Below the pieces are notes generated by a model. It worked only from the letters and a program-made list of their open reading frames with translations, searched no databases and was not told the DNA's origin. A stretch of DNA of 64,000 nucleotides from a bacterium (lineage in GTDB: Bacteria > 4484-113 > JAFGCY01): contig JAFGCY010000058.1 of the NCBI GenBank assembly GCA_016932385.1, positions 1 through 64,000 of the forward strand, read 5' to 3'. This document shows, one piece after another, positions 41,914-52,200 of this stretch. Positions within the stretch are counted from its first letter, which is position 1; each line of letters starts with the position of its first letter. The position numbers and the translations under genes were made by a program.

Positions 41914-44706
41914 ATGACGACTTTGCGCAGTATGCTCGTGCTGCTTTTGATTGGCTTGGCCTATCTCGCCTGCGGCTGCGGCGGCGCGTCGCCCGTTACG
42001 GCGGTGGATGGACCGGACGCCGAGACGCTGGCTGCGGCGGAACTGCCGATGTTGCCCACCGGCGCCGCGGAGCGCGCGGCGACCAACTTCGACGGCATGC
42101 CGGTGTCGGGCCATCCCGCGTATCACTCCGCCAACGGCACGCCGGACGGGACCAGTCTTATCCTCGAATCCGGCACGGATGCCTGGAATCGCATCGCCTT
42201 TGCGATCTACCAGGTTCCGGAATCGCCGGGGGATACGCCCGGCATGATTTCCTGCGACGTGCAATACCTGGATCCGGATCCCGTCGAGTATCGGCCGGAA
42301 GAAGGCTACTGGGTCGGTTACGGCGATTATGCCCAGGATACGTGGGTGTTCGACGGGCCGTATACGACCTACAAGACGCGGCTGAACATTGCGGCCGGAG
42401 CCGATATCACCAGTCCCGGCGGCAACTACTACGTAATCATCCTGGCCTGCCAGGAAAACTCTGCGCGTGTCGACGGCATCGAGGTCGGGGCCTACGACGG
42501 CATGGGCTATGAGACATACCAGCTGGCCCGCCCGCCGGGACACAACGTCGGCCAGCGTTGTAATCTGCAGCTGGGTTCCGACGGCGAGCCGCAGATCGCT
42601 TATTTCAACCAGCCGTTCACGATGAACGACCACACCGCGGCGATCCGCATCGCGCGGCGCACCGGCGGCGAGTGGGCGCATGAGGATCTGGAACTGGGCT
42701 ACAACGTTGGCTGGTTCAACTTCGCCCTGGGCGACAACAACCAGCGCGCGCTGGTCGTACATCCTGAAGACTCGACTGAGCTTTGGCTGCTTTACGATGA
42801 TGGCGCCGGCACCTTTACCCCGGTAATGGTTGACGATCCGATCGATACGAATGTGCAGGCCGGCGTGGTCTTTTTCAACAGCGCGGGAGATCCGGCGCAG
42901 GCTCACGACCGGGTGATGGTGGGTTACGGCTTGGCAGTGATGGGCGACGACATCGATTCAACTTACAGGGTGTTTGATGGTACGTCGCTGGCGCCGCCCA
43001 GCAAGATATTCGGCACGCCGACGCGTGAACTGGTCCGGATCAACCTAACGCCCACCGCCAGCAAGGGTGTCATGGTCGGCCTGCTCGATTACGACGGCTC
43101 GGATTGGTACATTTACACGGGCAATTGGGATTTCGTCGCCGGCGACTTTGATTTCCCGGCCGCGCTCGATTGCGGGCCGCTGGACGACAATCCCGAGGAT
43201 GAAGACAACGGTACGCCGGATCTTTACACCTTTGAGACCCCCACGGGTGATCTGGTCTCGGGCTACGCGCTGAACCGGAAAATGAGTATTCGCCTGCTTC
43301 GCTTTACCGGTGGCGCCTGGGAGACCGGCGGTCAGGATGTTTTGCCCTATGGAGTCGAGAACCTGCTGGACCTGGCCGCCTTTGGCAGCGGCCGGACGGT
43401 GGCCCTAGGAGTCTATGGCGATTTCAAGCCATTGTTGATGTGGGGTTTGACCGGCAGCGGAGAGAATTACGGCAAGCAGTTCCTGGAGGGCAATTTCTAC
43501 TTCGCAATGCACAGCAGCCATGCCGTTGATGCGGCGAATAACGTGCATATCGCCGTGGCCAACCTCGCCACCTGCGAATTGCAGTACATTATTCGCCCCC
43601 CCTCCGGTGAACCGACGGTTGAGCTTGTTGACAATGGGGGTATGGAAGTGGGCGGCTCAGCGTACTACGCGATGCCGGTCTGCGTGGACAACATCCTGCA
43701 TGTCTTCTACGTGAACTCGACGCACCCCGGCATTCTGCACTCCGAAAATGCCAACGGTGTCTGGACCAAGGAAAACGAAGTGGTTACCAGCGAGGGCGTT
43801 CCCTATATTGTGTGCAGCGCCGGCTACTTGGAAAACTCCAACCTTTTGTACGTTTGTTATATCGACTACCTGGAGCTGATGCTCAAGGTTGCCACCGTGG
43901 AGCTTGGCAGCACTGATTGGCAGGTTCGGCCGATCTGCCTGGCCATTGGCGAGGTGGCATTTTGCGACGATGATGAAACGAATATCGCTGCGGTTACACC
44001 GATGCCCAACTTCCTGGAACAGACCCGCATGCTCTTTGTGACCGGCAATCCGCGGACCGGGGAATTCAGTTCCGAGACGATCACTTTCAACCGTGATTAT
44101 ATAAACTACTTCTACGATTTGGCGTATAACGCCGTGGGAGACACTTGGGGCTTCGCCTCCAGGCACGCTGATAAGGACCAGGTGGTCTTTTTCCGCCGCG
44201 TATCACCGGGAGACTGGCTCGGCCCGTACGTCGTAGCCGAGGACTACGGACCCGGCGGCGAACTGCAATTCCGCGGGCTGACCTACAACCGGGACACCGG
44301 CGAGCCGCGCGTGTTGGTGTTGCAGAAAAAGAGCGGCGAGACGGATGTCAAAGTCGTAATGTATGGAACCACCCTCGGCGGCACCACATTCTCGCCGGTC
44401 ACGACGATCAAGGCCGTGGATACGGCCACGGACATGCTTTACTTCACGCATCTGGCGGAAGGGCCGGACCCGGAGCCGGTGGTTATGGTCATGTATAAAG
44501 CCAACGCAGAAACCTATATGGACTTCGACCTTTATCAGACCGACGGGCCCGGCAGCTGGGCGTTGTACAACACCTGGGAACCTGAGTTTCGGGAACCCTC
44601 GCCGTGGTCCGGCGCGATGTCCGACGGACAGCCGATGATGACGGTGATCGAAATGTCTCACGTTGCGGCCGAATACGGTGGTGTCTTCGTGCACTGGCCT
44701 TGGTAA
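41914..44706 (+). CDS. Large lipoprotein of unknown function, tandem paralog 1
   Basis: 930 residues from the ATG at 41914 (GGGAGAGTGAG just upstream); the track's start at 41842 is too early. The lipoprotein signal MTTLRSMLVLLLIGLAYLAC leads into a Gly/Cys-rich start. The first about 200 residues resemble a carbohydrate-binding or jelly-roll type domain (CDVQYLDPDPVEYRPEEGYWVGYGDY). The rest contains repeated propeller-like segments ('RIALTP'-like, 'AANNVHIAVANL', 'GEPRVLVLQKKSG'). It is 94 nt upstream of a clear paralog. No catalytic motif; probably a surface-exposed binding protein. Confidence 0.85.
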   Translation: MTTLRSMLVLLLIGLAYLACGCGGASPVTAVDGPDAETLAAAELPMLPTGAAERAATNFDGMPVSGHPAYHSANGTPDGTSLILESGTDAWNRIAFAIYQVPESPGDTPGMISCDVQYLDPDPVEYRPEEGYWVGYGDYAQDTWVFDGPYTTYKTRLNIAAGADITSPGGNYYVIILACQENSARVDGIEVGAYDGMGYETYQLARPPGHNVGQRCNLQLGSDGEPQIAYFNQPFTMNDHTAAIRIARRTGGEWAHEDLELGYNVGWFNFALGDNNQRALVVHPEDSTELWLLYDDGAGTFTPVMVDDPIDTNVQAGVVFFNSAGDPAQAHDRVMVGYGLAVMGDDIDSTYRVFDGTSLAPPSKIFGTPTRELVRINLTPTASKGVMVGLLDYDGSDWYIYTGNWDFVAGDFDFPAALDCGPLDDNPEDEDNGTPDLYTFETPTGDLVSGYALNRKMSIRLLRFTGGAWETGGQDVLPYGVENLLDLAAFGSGRTVALGVYGDFKPLLMWGLTGSGENYGKQFLEGNFYFAMHSSHAVDAANNVHIAVANLATCELQYIIRPPSGEPTVELVDNGGMEVGGSAYYAMPVCVDNILHVFYVNSTHPGILHSENANGVWTKENEVVTSEGVPYIVCSAGYLENSNLLYVCYIDYLELMLKVATVELGSTDWQVRPICLAIGEVAFCDDDETNIAAVTPMPNFLEQTRMLFVTGNPRTGEFSSETITFNRDYINYFYDLAYNAVGDTWGFASRHADKDQVVFFRRVSPGDWLGPYVVAEDYGPGGELQFRGLTYNRDTGEPRVLVLQKKSGETDVKVVMYGTTLGGTTFSPVTTIKAVDTATDMLYFTHLAEGPDPEPVVMVMYKANAETYMDFDLYQTDGPGSWALYNTWEPEFREPSPWSGAMSDGQPMMTVIEMSHVAAEYGGVFVHWPW

Positions 44707-44799
44707 AGCAGTAGCGCAAAACCTGCTGGAACTGACAGCCTGCTCGGCAGGTGCGTAGCGTTTGCGTGGCAAAACAGCCGCGGAGCGAAGGAGTACTGT

Positions 44800-47567
44800 A
44801 TGCATAAAGCGACTTGGATTTTACTGGCTTGGCTCGTGCTGATGCTTGCCGGTTGCGGTGGATCGTCACAGGTGCCTCCAGCGATGGAGGAGCAGTCGGC
44901 GGGACTTCAAACAGCAGCGGACTGGCCGGCGCTGCCCACCGAGGCGAAGCAGTCCGGCATGGTCGAGGGTGCCGTGTTCACGGGCGACGATGCCGCCGTG
45001 ATCCAGGCGGAATACAACACGTCTATCCCCGCGGCCGGCGTGCTACAGCTGGATGCCACCACTCCCGGCGACGAGCTGGCCTGGGTGGTCTACCAGGTGC
45101 CCGATCCGGTCGGTGCCGGTGAGTTGGCCGCGCTGACCGTTGACGTGCAATATCTCGATCCTGATCCGCTACTGGCCCGGCCGGAGGAAGGTTATTACGT
45201 CGGCTGGGGCGATTATGACAATGAGCTCTGGCAGTGGAGCGGTCCGTATACCGGACGCCAGGCACGCGTGCAATACCCGGCCGGCGCCGGCCTACTCGGC
45301 CCCGGGAACAAGTTGGCGGCGGCGGTTGTCGTCGTTGACGGCATCGTGCAGATTAATAGCGTTCAGGTTGGCCGCGATGTCGGTGAAGCCTACGACGAGG
45401 TAACCCTTGGCGGTATTCCCGGCCGTTCCGCCGGCGCTTTATGCGATCTCCAACTCGCACCGGACGGCAACCCGCAGATTGCTTACCAACTGAGCCCCAT
45501 CGTGCAGGGACAGGCGCAGGCGGAAATCTGCGTTGCCGCGAAGAATGGCGCGACATGGGAGAAGACCTCTGTCGAACCGCAGGACTCCCTGGAGTGGTTC
45601 CGGCTGGCACTGGGCAGCGGCGGACGCCGCGCGCTGCTGGTGTGTGAAAACAACGACGCCGTGATCTACTTCGACACGGGTGACGGCGTCTTCGACGACC
45701 GCAAGGTGCTCAGTGGTGGAGTGGAGTATGAGACGATGGGCGGACTGACGTTTGTCAACGGCACGGGCCTGCCCGACGGTGAGTTGGACACGGCGCTGGC
45801 GGTCTATGGCAATGAGGACAGCGGCGACATCCGGGTAGCCTACCGCACGTACGACGGGACTACGCTGGTGGCCGAAGATAACGTGTTGCCCGCCGCATCT
45901 GAGACGATTGGCCGGATCGCCCTGACGCCGACCGCCGACCGGCAGGCGATCGTGGCGATTTCCGACGAGGACGGTGGTGACCAGATCTGCCGCGTCGGGC
46001 ATTACACCCCGGGCGCGTGGAATTTCCCGGCGGCGGAGGAGTGGGGTCCGCTGGAAGACGTCGAGGAATGGGAGTCGTTCACCCCGGGCGTCATCGTCCG
46101 CGAGCGGCCCGGCGGCGGCCTGATCGGCGGTTATCTCGGTGACGACCGGGCCATCGTGCATTTGGGCTATTTCGATGGAACAACCTGGACCTCGAGCGCC
46201 GCGGACAGTGTGACGACCTCCGTGATACCAGTGTTGTCCCTGGATGCTTTTTCCAGCGGGCGCGCCGTGTTTCTGGGACTCTACGGCGAATACCTGCCGG
46301 CGCTGCACTGGGGTATGACGGGTTCCGGCGATGCGTACTTCACGGAGTATCTGGCCGCCGAGCCGTATGATGCTTACCATTCTTCGCTGGCGATCGATGA
46401 CGCGAACAACGTCCATATCGCCGGCTTCAATATGAAAACCGGCGAGCTCTATTATTTCCTGCGCCCACCGTCCGCTCCGCTCGAGCGGGAACTGGTCGAC
46501 AACGGCGGCATGTCCGCCGGCATGTCCTACTACGTGGCCTGGCCGGTTTACGCCGCCGGGCAGCTGCACGTGTTCTGTCTGGACCTGGCGCATATGCGGA
46601 TCGCGCACTCCGTCAACGAAAACGGCAGTTGGGTGGTGGAGAACGAACTGCTCGACGCCGGCTGCCTGCCGTATATCTTGACGGGGGCCGGCTACCTGGA
46701 AGAGAAAAACCTGCTGTATCTGACGGTGTTCCCGATGGATGCCGCGGAAACCTATGTCGTTTCCGGCACGCCCGGCGGCGGGGACTGGCGGGCTGTGCCC
46801 TTCATCGGTGCGTTTGGCATCTGGTCCAACGTGGGCGATGACGAAGCGGAGATCGGGACGATCGGCCGGCAGGTCAGCATCAACTCGCAGAATAAGCTGG
46901 TTTTCGCCAAGGGCGATCCGCGGGCGGCGGCAACCACGATGAAACCGTAACCATCAACAGCCTCGCTTCCTACCAGTCGGTTTACCCGGCCTACAATGCC
47001 GCCAACGAACACTGGGGCCTGGCCTGCAATGACTCGGATGAGCATTACGCCTATTACTACGAGCAGACCGCGCCGGGCGTCTGGGTTGGGCCAGCCACCG
47101 TCGGTTTTCTCACCGGGACGAATGCCGAATTCAAGGTGCAGGGCCTGGGCTACAGCCAAGCCAATGGCGAACCGCGCGTGCTGATCAACCAGCATGAGGA
47201 CGGTACCGACATCGTCAAACTGGTCGTCTATCGGGCCGCGCCGGGCGGGTTCGTATTCTCACCGGCCCAAAAGCTCCTGGAGATCGATACCAACGTCGCG
47301 GACGTGGATTTCGCGGCGCTGGGCGACTATTGGAATGGCGAGCCGTCGTTCTCCATCCAGTACATGAATCCCACCGCGCCGACCTGGGATATCGGCTTCT
47401 TCCTGGCCGACGGCCCGGGCAGCTGGACCGAGGCGTATACATGGTACAGCACGTTGGAGGGCGGCTGGCCCAAGCACTGTCTGGACGATGCGGGCAACCC
47501 GATCGGCGCCGCCATCGAATTCGGATCGGGTGCACAAGGCCGCGTGAAGGTCTGCTATCCGTGGTAG
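44800..47567 (+). pseudogene. Large lipoprotein, tandem paralog 2, with a -1 frameshift near 46923
   Basis: The first frame (44800-46950; 716 residues) starts after AAGGAG, with a signal MHKATWILLAWLVLMLAGC, and parallels the upstream gene (VDVQYLDPDPLLARPEEGYYVGWGDY). It ends early at ...GDPRAAATTMKP. Homology to the paralog continues in another frame from about 46923 (GGNHDETVTINSLASY...) to 47567, ending RVKVCYPW versus VFVHWPW in the paralog. The join is at CGGGCGGCGGC, where one extra G (CGGGGC) would restore the frame. The cause could be a real mutation, a sequencing or assembly error, or, less likely, programmed slippage. Confidence 0.82.
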
Positions 47568-47574
47568 GGGAGTA

Positions 47575-47700
47575 GGAGAGCCACTTGTGGCTCCCGCAGC
47601 GGCGACGTCCCTGTCGCCGGATTTTTCGCGGAGCGCGGCCACGCCGTGGCGTGGTGGGTCCAGTAGCACAACCGCCCCTGGTTGTGCGTGCAAGCCCACT
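47575..47700. repeat. Hairpin-repeat intergenic region, locus C
   Basis: The gene-free stretch 47568-47996 starts with four perfect hairpins: GAGCCAC-tt-GTGGCTC (47578-47593), CGGCGAC-6 nt-GTCGCCG followed by GATTTTT (47600-47626, a likely terminator), CCACGCC-gt-GGCGTGG (47639-47654) and GCACAACC-6 nt-GGTTGTGC (47666-47687). Nothing recognisable lies between 47700 and 47996. Confidence 0.65.
47600..47626 (+). terminator. Intrinsic terminator after the frameshifted lipoprotein gene
   Basis: CGGCGAC-gtccct-GTCGCCG stem of 7 bp followed by GATTTTT, 33 nt after the stop codon. Confidence 0.65.
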
Positions 47701-47996
47701 GCCGCGCCTAAATCAACAAGTCGATGTGTAAAGTGGAAAGTCAAAGTGAAGAAACAGCTTCAGCTGTTATCCTCCCCACAACATCGAGGTTGTACCTGCT
47801 GAGAACTTGCACTTTTACTTTCTACTTTCACTAATTCCCGCAAGCACGGGGGGTTGCTCTACTGAAGATGCGGGCGCGGCGGCCCGTGCTACCTTAGGAG
47901 GGCAACCGTTCCGGCCGACGCAGGCGTCGGCCCTATCAATATGCGGAGTTCTCAATCCGCGCGCGCAGCCGCGCCGGCGGTGTTGGAAAAGGAAAA

Positions 47997-48069
47997 TGGC
48001 GAGGGACAGAATCGAACTGCCGACACAGGGATTTTCAGTCCCCTGCTCTACCATCTGAGCTACCTCGCC
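47997..48069 (-). tRNA. tRNA-Phe (GAA)
   Basis: Cloverleaf on the minus strand: acceptor GGCGAGG/CCTCGCC, D arm GCTC...GAGC, anticodon stem GGGGA/TCCCT with loop CTGAAAA (anticodon GAA), T arm GGCAG-TTCGATT-CTGTC. The CCA is not encoded. It follows tRNA-Asp by about 2 nt and is co-transcribed with it. Confidence 0.96.
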
Positions 48070-48071
48070 AA

Positions 48072-48148
48072 TGGCGGGGGCGACGAGATTCGAACTCGCG
48101 ACCTTCTGCGTGACAGGCAGACATCCTAGGCCCCTAGACCACGCCCCC
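48072..48148 (-). tRNA. tRNA-Asp (GTC)
   Basis: Minus-strand cloverleaf: acceptor GGGGGCG/CGCCCCC, discriminator G and an encoded CCA, anticodon stem TCTGC/GCAGA with loop CTGTCAC (anticodon GTC), T arm CGAG-TTCGAAT-CTCG. First gene of a two-tRNA transcript. Confidence 0.96.
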
Positions 48149-48161
48149 GCGAAGGCAAAAG

Positions 48162-48190
48162 ATAATAGCACCTCAGCGCTCAGTTGCCAA
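48162..48190 (-). promoter_or_regulatory. tRNA-Asp/tRNA-Phe promoter
   Basis: On the minus strand TTGGCA (48190-48185) and TATTAT (48167-48162) are separated by exactly 17 nt, 13 nt upstream of mature tRNA-Asp. This is one of the few promoters here with a good -35. Confidence 0.75.
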
Positions 48191-48406
48191 GACGCGGTAT
48201 TCCCCCGATCGCGGCAAGGCCGCCTCAGGGGCACGGTAGTATACAGGAAAAACCGCGACTTTGCACCCTTTTTACCAGATTCAGAAAATCGCTTCCGGCG
48301 CGGCCCAGGCGCGGCCAAGTGATACTCAGGCTCATTTACGCGGCGCTAGGTCCAATCAGCTATCGCGCATTGTAAGATAAGCCTACCAAGTTTGGAGGAA
48401 GGTTCC

Positions 48407-49183
48407 ATGCGTACCCGTTTACTGCTTCTGGCGCTAGTTGTCGTTACGATTCTGGTCGGTTGGATTGTCAGCTGTTGCTGCACCGGCGCACTGGATTCCG
48501 ATGAGATCGCGATGAATACTCCCGGCACCGGCGGAGATGGCACCGGTGATGACGGTACCGGTGATGACGGTACCGGTGATGATGGCCTGCGCGAGGCCGC
48601 GGCGTATTTCCCCAGCGAGCTCGGTGTGACCTACACCTACCGCCCGATCACACTTGTCGACCCGATTCACGGGGCGATGGACGATCTGGTCTACCAGACG
48701 ATTGCCAGCCCCCAGGGCACGGGCTTCGCGTTCGAGGCGGTCGGCGCGGACGTCTCCAGCCCGGTCTTCGACGGCCTGAGCTTCCTGGGCACGGCGAACC
48801 ACGGCGACGGCGCCTGGTCCGCGACCTGGGTCGACGTGGAGGGCCGCAGCTTCCAGGTCCTGCCCGCGACGCTGACCGGCGTCGGCCAGACCTGGCAGGC
48901 GGTCCAGCGCTTCCATCAGTTTGAGAGCATCAACGAGGCCGACGTCTGGTTTCCCCTGATCCAGGCCGACTTCGAGATCGCCGCGGTTGAGGATATCGAA
49001 GTGCAGGGCGTGACTTACGAGGACAGCTTGCGGATCGATGGCGCGGTGAATTGGGCATACCTGGGTTGGGGCGATGACGTCGACGTGCGGTATTGGCTGG
49101 CGCCGGACGTGGGCCTGGTGCGGGCCGAGGCCCGGCTGGCGAGCGTCCTGATCGGTCAGCTCGACCTGGCGTCCCGCGAATAG
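48407..49183 (+). CDS. Lipoprotein of unknown function with GTGDD repeats
   Basis: 258 residues from the ATG at 48407 with GGAGGAAGG upstream. The signal (MRTRLLLLALVVVTILVGWIVSCCC) ends in a Cys cluster that likely includes the lipidation site. Then comes a short acidic linker of three to four GTGDD units encoded by a 15-nt tandem repeat (48539-48583). The rest (about 65-258) looks like one beta-rich domain ('ELGVTYTYRP', 'VEDIEVQGVTYEDSLRI', 'RYWLAPDVGLVRAE'), the pattern seen in secreted proteins where a stem is followed by a 'VGLVR' strand. No family assigned. It is convergent with the giant lipoprotein gene. Confidence 0.8.
   Translation: MRTRLLLLALVVVTILVGWIVSCCCTGALDSDEIAMNTPGTGGDGTGDDGTGDDGTGDDGLREAAAYFPSELGVTYTYRPITLVDPIHGAMDDLVYQTIASPQGTGFAFEAVGADVSSPVFDGLSFLGTANHGDGAWSATWVDVEGRSFQVLPATLTGVGQTWQAVQRFHQFESINEADVWFPLIQADFEIAAVEDIEVQGVTYEDSLRIDGAVNWAYLGWGDDVDVRYWLAPDVGLVRAEARLASVLIGQLDLASRE
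48539..48583. repeat. 15-nt tandem repeat (three units)
   Basis: Units ggyaccggtgatgay repeat three times and encode the GTGDD linker. The unit length is a multiple of three, so copy-number change would keep the frame. Confidence 0.85.
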
Positions 49184-49215
49184 CGAGCCTTCAACAACCT
49201 GGTTAACTGCCGCGG

Positions 49216-52200
49216 CTAGTGCCCGAAGGGCCCGGCCGTGTCGAAAATCGCCTCGGCCTCGGTGACGAACTCGGGGCTGACTGTCGTGATTTTCCAGCTG
49301 TCGGGCGCGCGGCTCAGGTTGAGCCGGATGACCCCCAGGCGCTCGCGGCGCGCCGGCGGCCGCGGCCGCACGATCTCGCCGTCCGGCGCGTCGGCCTCAT
49401 CGATGACATCATTGCTCGCCGCGGTTTGCAGCGCGTCCTCGAAGGCCTCGCCCGCGTCGGCGGGTTCACTCGGCGCTTCCGCCGCGTCCAGCAGCGCAAA
49501 CAGCTCATCGCGGGAGCCGTAGGCCAGCAGGTAGCGGCCGTCGTCGCTGAGGCGCGGATAGTCGCTGAAGAAGCCGGTTGTATCGGTTACGCTGGCCAGG
49601 CGGAATTCGCCCGTGTCCAGGTAGCGGCCGTAGATCAGTTCTGTTCCGGTGCCCAGCTCGCTGACGAAGGCCACCGCCGAGCCGTCGGCGCTGATCGCCA
49701 GGTGGCGCTTGTTGTCCTCGCCGCGGCTTAAATAGACCGTCTCGTCCGACGCCAGGTTGGCGCGGACCAGCCGCATCTCCTTGTCGAGGTAGAACAGCGA
49801 ACGCCCGTCGGCGGTCAGCACGGCCTCGACCACGCCGGCGATCTCCGCCGGCTCGCTGAACTGGGCCGCGTCCGCGTCCGCGCTGATCAGGCGCACCTTG
49901 GCCGCGCCGTTGCCATCCGCCGGGCCGGCCAGCACCAGCCGGTCGCCGTCGCCGCTGGCCGTCAGCAGCCGGCCGTTGCCGACGAAGGCCGGGTCGTGGT
50001 CGGCGCGGAGCAGGTAGGTCGCCAGGCCGCCCGCCGATTCCAGCGTCACGTAGGCGCTGTCGGAGTTGAGCACGCTGAGCGCGACGATCTCGCCGGCCGC
50101 GGGCAGGAACGCCAGCACCGGCGTCGCGTTGCTGACGCGCTTGACCAGCAGGCCCTCGTCGCCGACGATGCCCAGGTGCCGCCCGTTGGCGGACAGGTCC
50201 AGCAGGCGGACCGGCCCCTCGACGTGCGGGCTGGAGAGCGGCAGCGGGTTGGCGGCGTTGTAGTCCACCACCACCGCGCGCGTGCTGCCGGTCAGCGGTT
50301 CGATCACCGCCAGCGGCACGCGATAGTCCACCGGGCCGGGGCGCACGCGCACCTCGACCGGCGGGGAGTGGATCGGCTCGTTGTATTTGTCGTACACGTC
50401 CAGCCGCAGCTCGTAATCGCCGGGCAGCTGGAAGGCGAAGTGCGTCGAGGCCTCGCTGCGGCGGTTGTTGCCGATGATCCAGTCGTAGCGGAAGGGCTGC
50501 TCGCCGCGCGTGACGATCGCGTCGAGGTCCAGGTGCAACGGCGCCGGGCCCTCGACGTAGGACGGCAGCTGGATCGCCACGGCCGGGTCCTCGCTGGAGA
50601 TCGGCAGCCAGATCCGGTGGCGCCAGCGCTGCAGGCCGTCGCTGGCCGTCAGCCGCACCTCGTAGACGCCGTCGCGGGCGTAGGTGTGCGCGGGCTTGGA
50701 CTCGGTGGCGTAGGTGCCGTCGCCGAAGTCCCACTGGTAGCCCAGCTCGTCCTCCAGCTTGGGGGTGTCCGCCGGTTTGAAGCGTACCGTGCGCGGGCTG
50801 GCCGAGGTGTAGTCGGTCTGGATCCGCATCGTGTGGCCGAAGCTGAACGGGTCGCTGCCCAGGCCCAGTTCGCTGACCGTGAAATCGCGCTCGATGTCCG
50901 GCGAGAGCACATGCACCGTGGCGAAGGCCGTGGCCGTGCGCAGGTCGGCGTCGGTGGCGATGATCTTCATCAGGTAGAAACCGCTGTTGCCGTAATAATG
51001 CGTCAGGTAAGTGTCGTAGGTGACCAGCTCGTCCTCGTCCGGGCCCTCGTCGCCGAAGGTGACGCGGTAGGTCACCGGCGCCGTGGCGCGGTCGATCTTC
51101 AGCGAGAACTTGGCGGTCAGCGGCGCGTAGCCCTGCTCGGCGTAGGGCGTGACGTCCAGCTGCATCCGCGGCATGATCTCGGCGGGCCGCTCGGGGTCGC
51201 AGACCTGCGCCATCAGGCTGCCGGTCAGCTCGTTGCCCTCGATGTCGACCACTTTGAAGCGGACGCTGTGCGTGCCGCATTCGGGATAGGTCGCCAGCGG
51301 GTTGGGCAGGTTGTTCTTCGAATCGTCGTCGAAGGTCCAGGTGAAAGCGTAGGGCGGCACGCCGCCCGAAACCGCCGCGGCGTAATTGACGGTCAGCGGC
51401 GAGGGGCCGTAGGGCGGGAAGCAGGAGATGTTCGCCGCCAGCGGCTTGGGCTCAGCGTTGGCGTTTCTGACCTTCATCACGCCGGTGCCGAAACCGCTCC
51501 GCGCATAGCGCCCGTTGTCGGTGACCTTCAGCACGATCGTGTAGTCGCCGTTGTAGCGGAAGACGTGCTCCGCGTAGGGCGTGGAATGGCTGGTGTAGTC
51601 GAAGATGCCGTCGGCGTCGAAGTCCCAGTCGTACTGGACGATCTTGCCGTCGGGATCGTAGCTGGCCGAGGCGTCGAAATAGACCTTGACCTCGGGCGTC
51701 TCGGCGGCGACGGCTTTGGCTATTTCGCTGTCCACGTCCGTCATGAGCGGGCCGCTGCCCTCGGCTACGTTGCCGGCCGTCACATTCGCGTCCGCCGGGC
51801 CGGCCACCAGCCGGCGCTCGAGGATCAAAGCCTGGTCGCCCGGCTCTTCGGCCGGGGCGGCGGTGCCCGTCGTGATCTCGGGCAGCATTTGATCGAGCAT
51901 GTTCTTGCGCATGCCGCTGATCTTGAGCAGGTCGCCGGGCTCCGCGAACGGGCCGTTCTGGTTGCGGTAGTTGATGATCTCGTCGGCCAGCACGTCGGTC
52001 AGGCCCGTGACCTTCAGCAGCTCGTCGCGGGTGGCCGTGTTGATGTTGACCAGGTTGGAGGGCACGGGGGCAGCGCCGATGGTCAGCGCCGGCTCCATCT
52101 CGGCCAGCGTCTCCTCGCCGATGCCGTTGATCTTCAGCAGGTCGCGGACTTCGCCGAACTGGCCGTTTTGGTTGCGGTAGTCGACGATCCGCTGGGCCAG

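Noticed and set aside
46905-46950. Programmed -1 frameshifting as the main explanation
   Set aside because: The site CGGGCGGCGGC does not match a classical X-XXY-YYZ slippery heptamer, and the paralog is a single frame. An indel or sequencing error is simpler.
47815-48318. 167-residue minus-strand ORF across the tRNA genes
   Set aside because: It runs through tRNA-Asp and tRNA-Phe, whose cloverleaves are complete.
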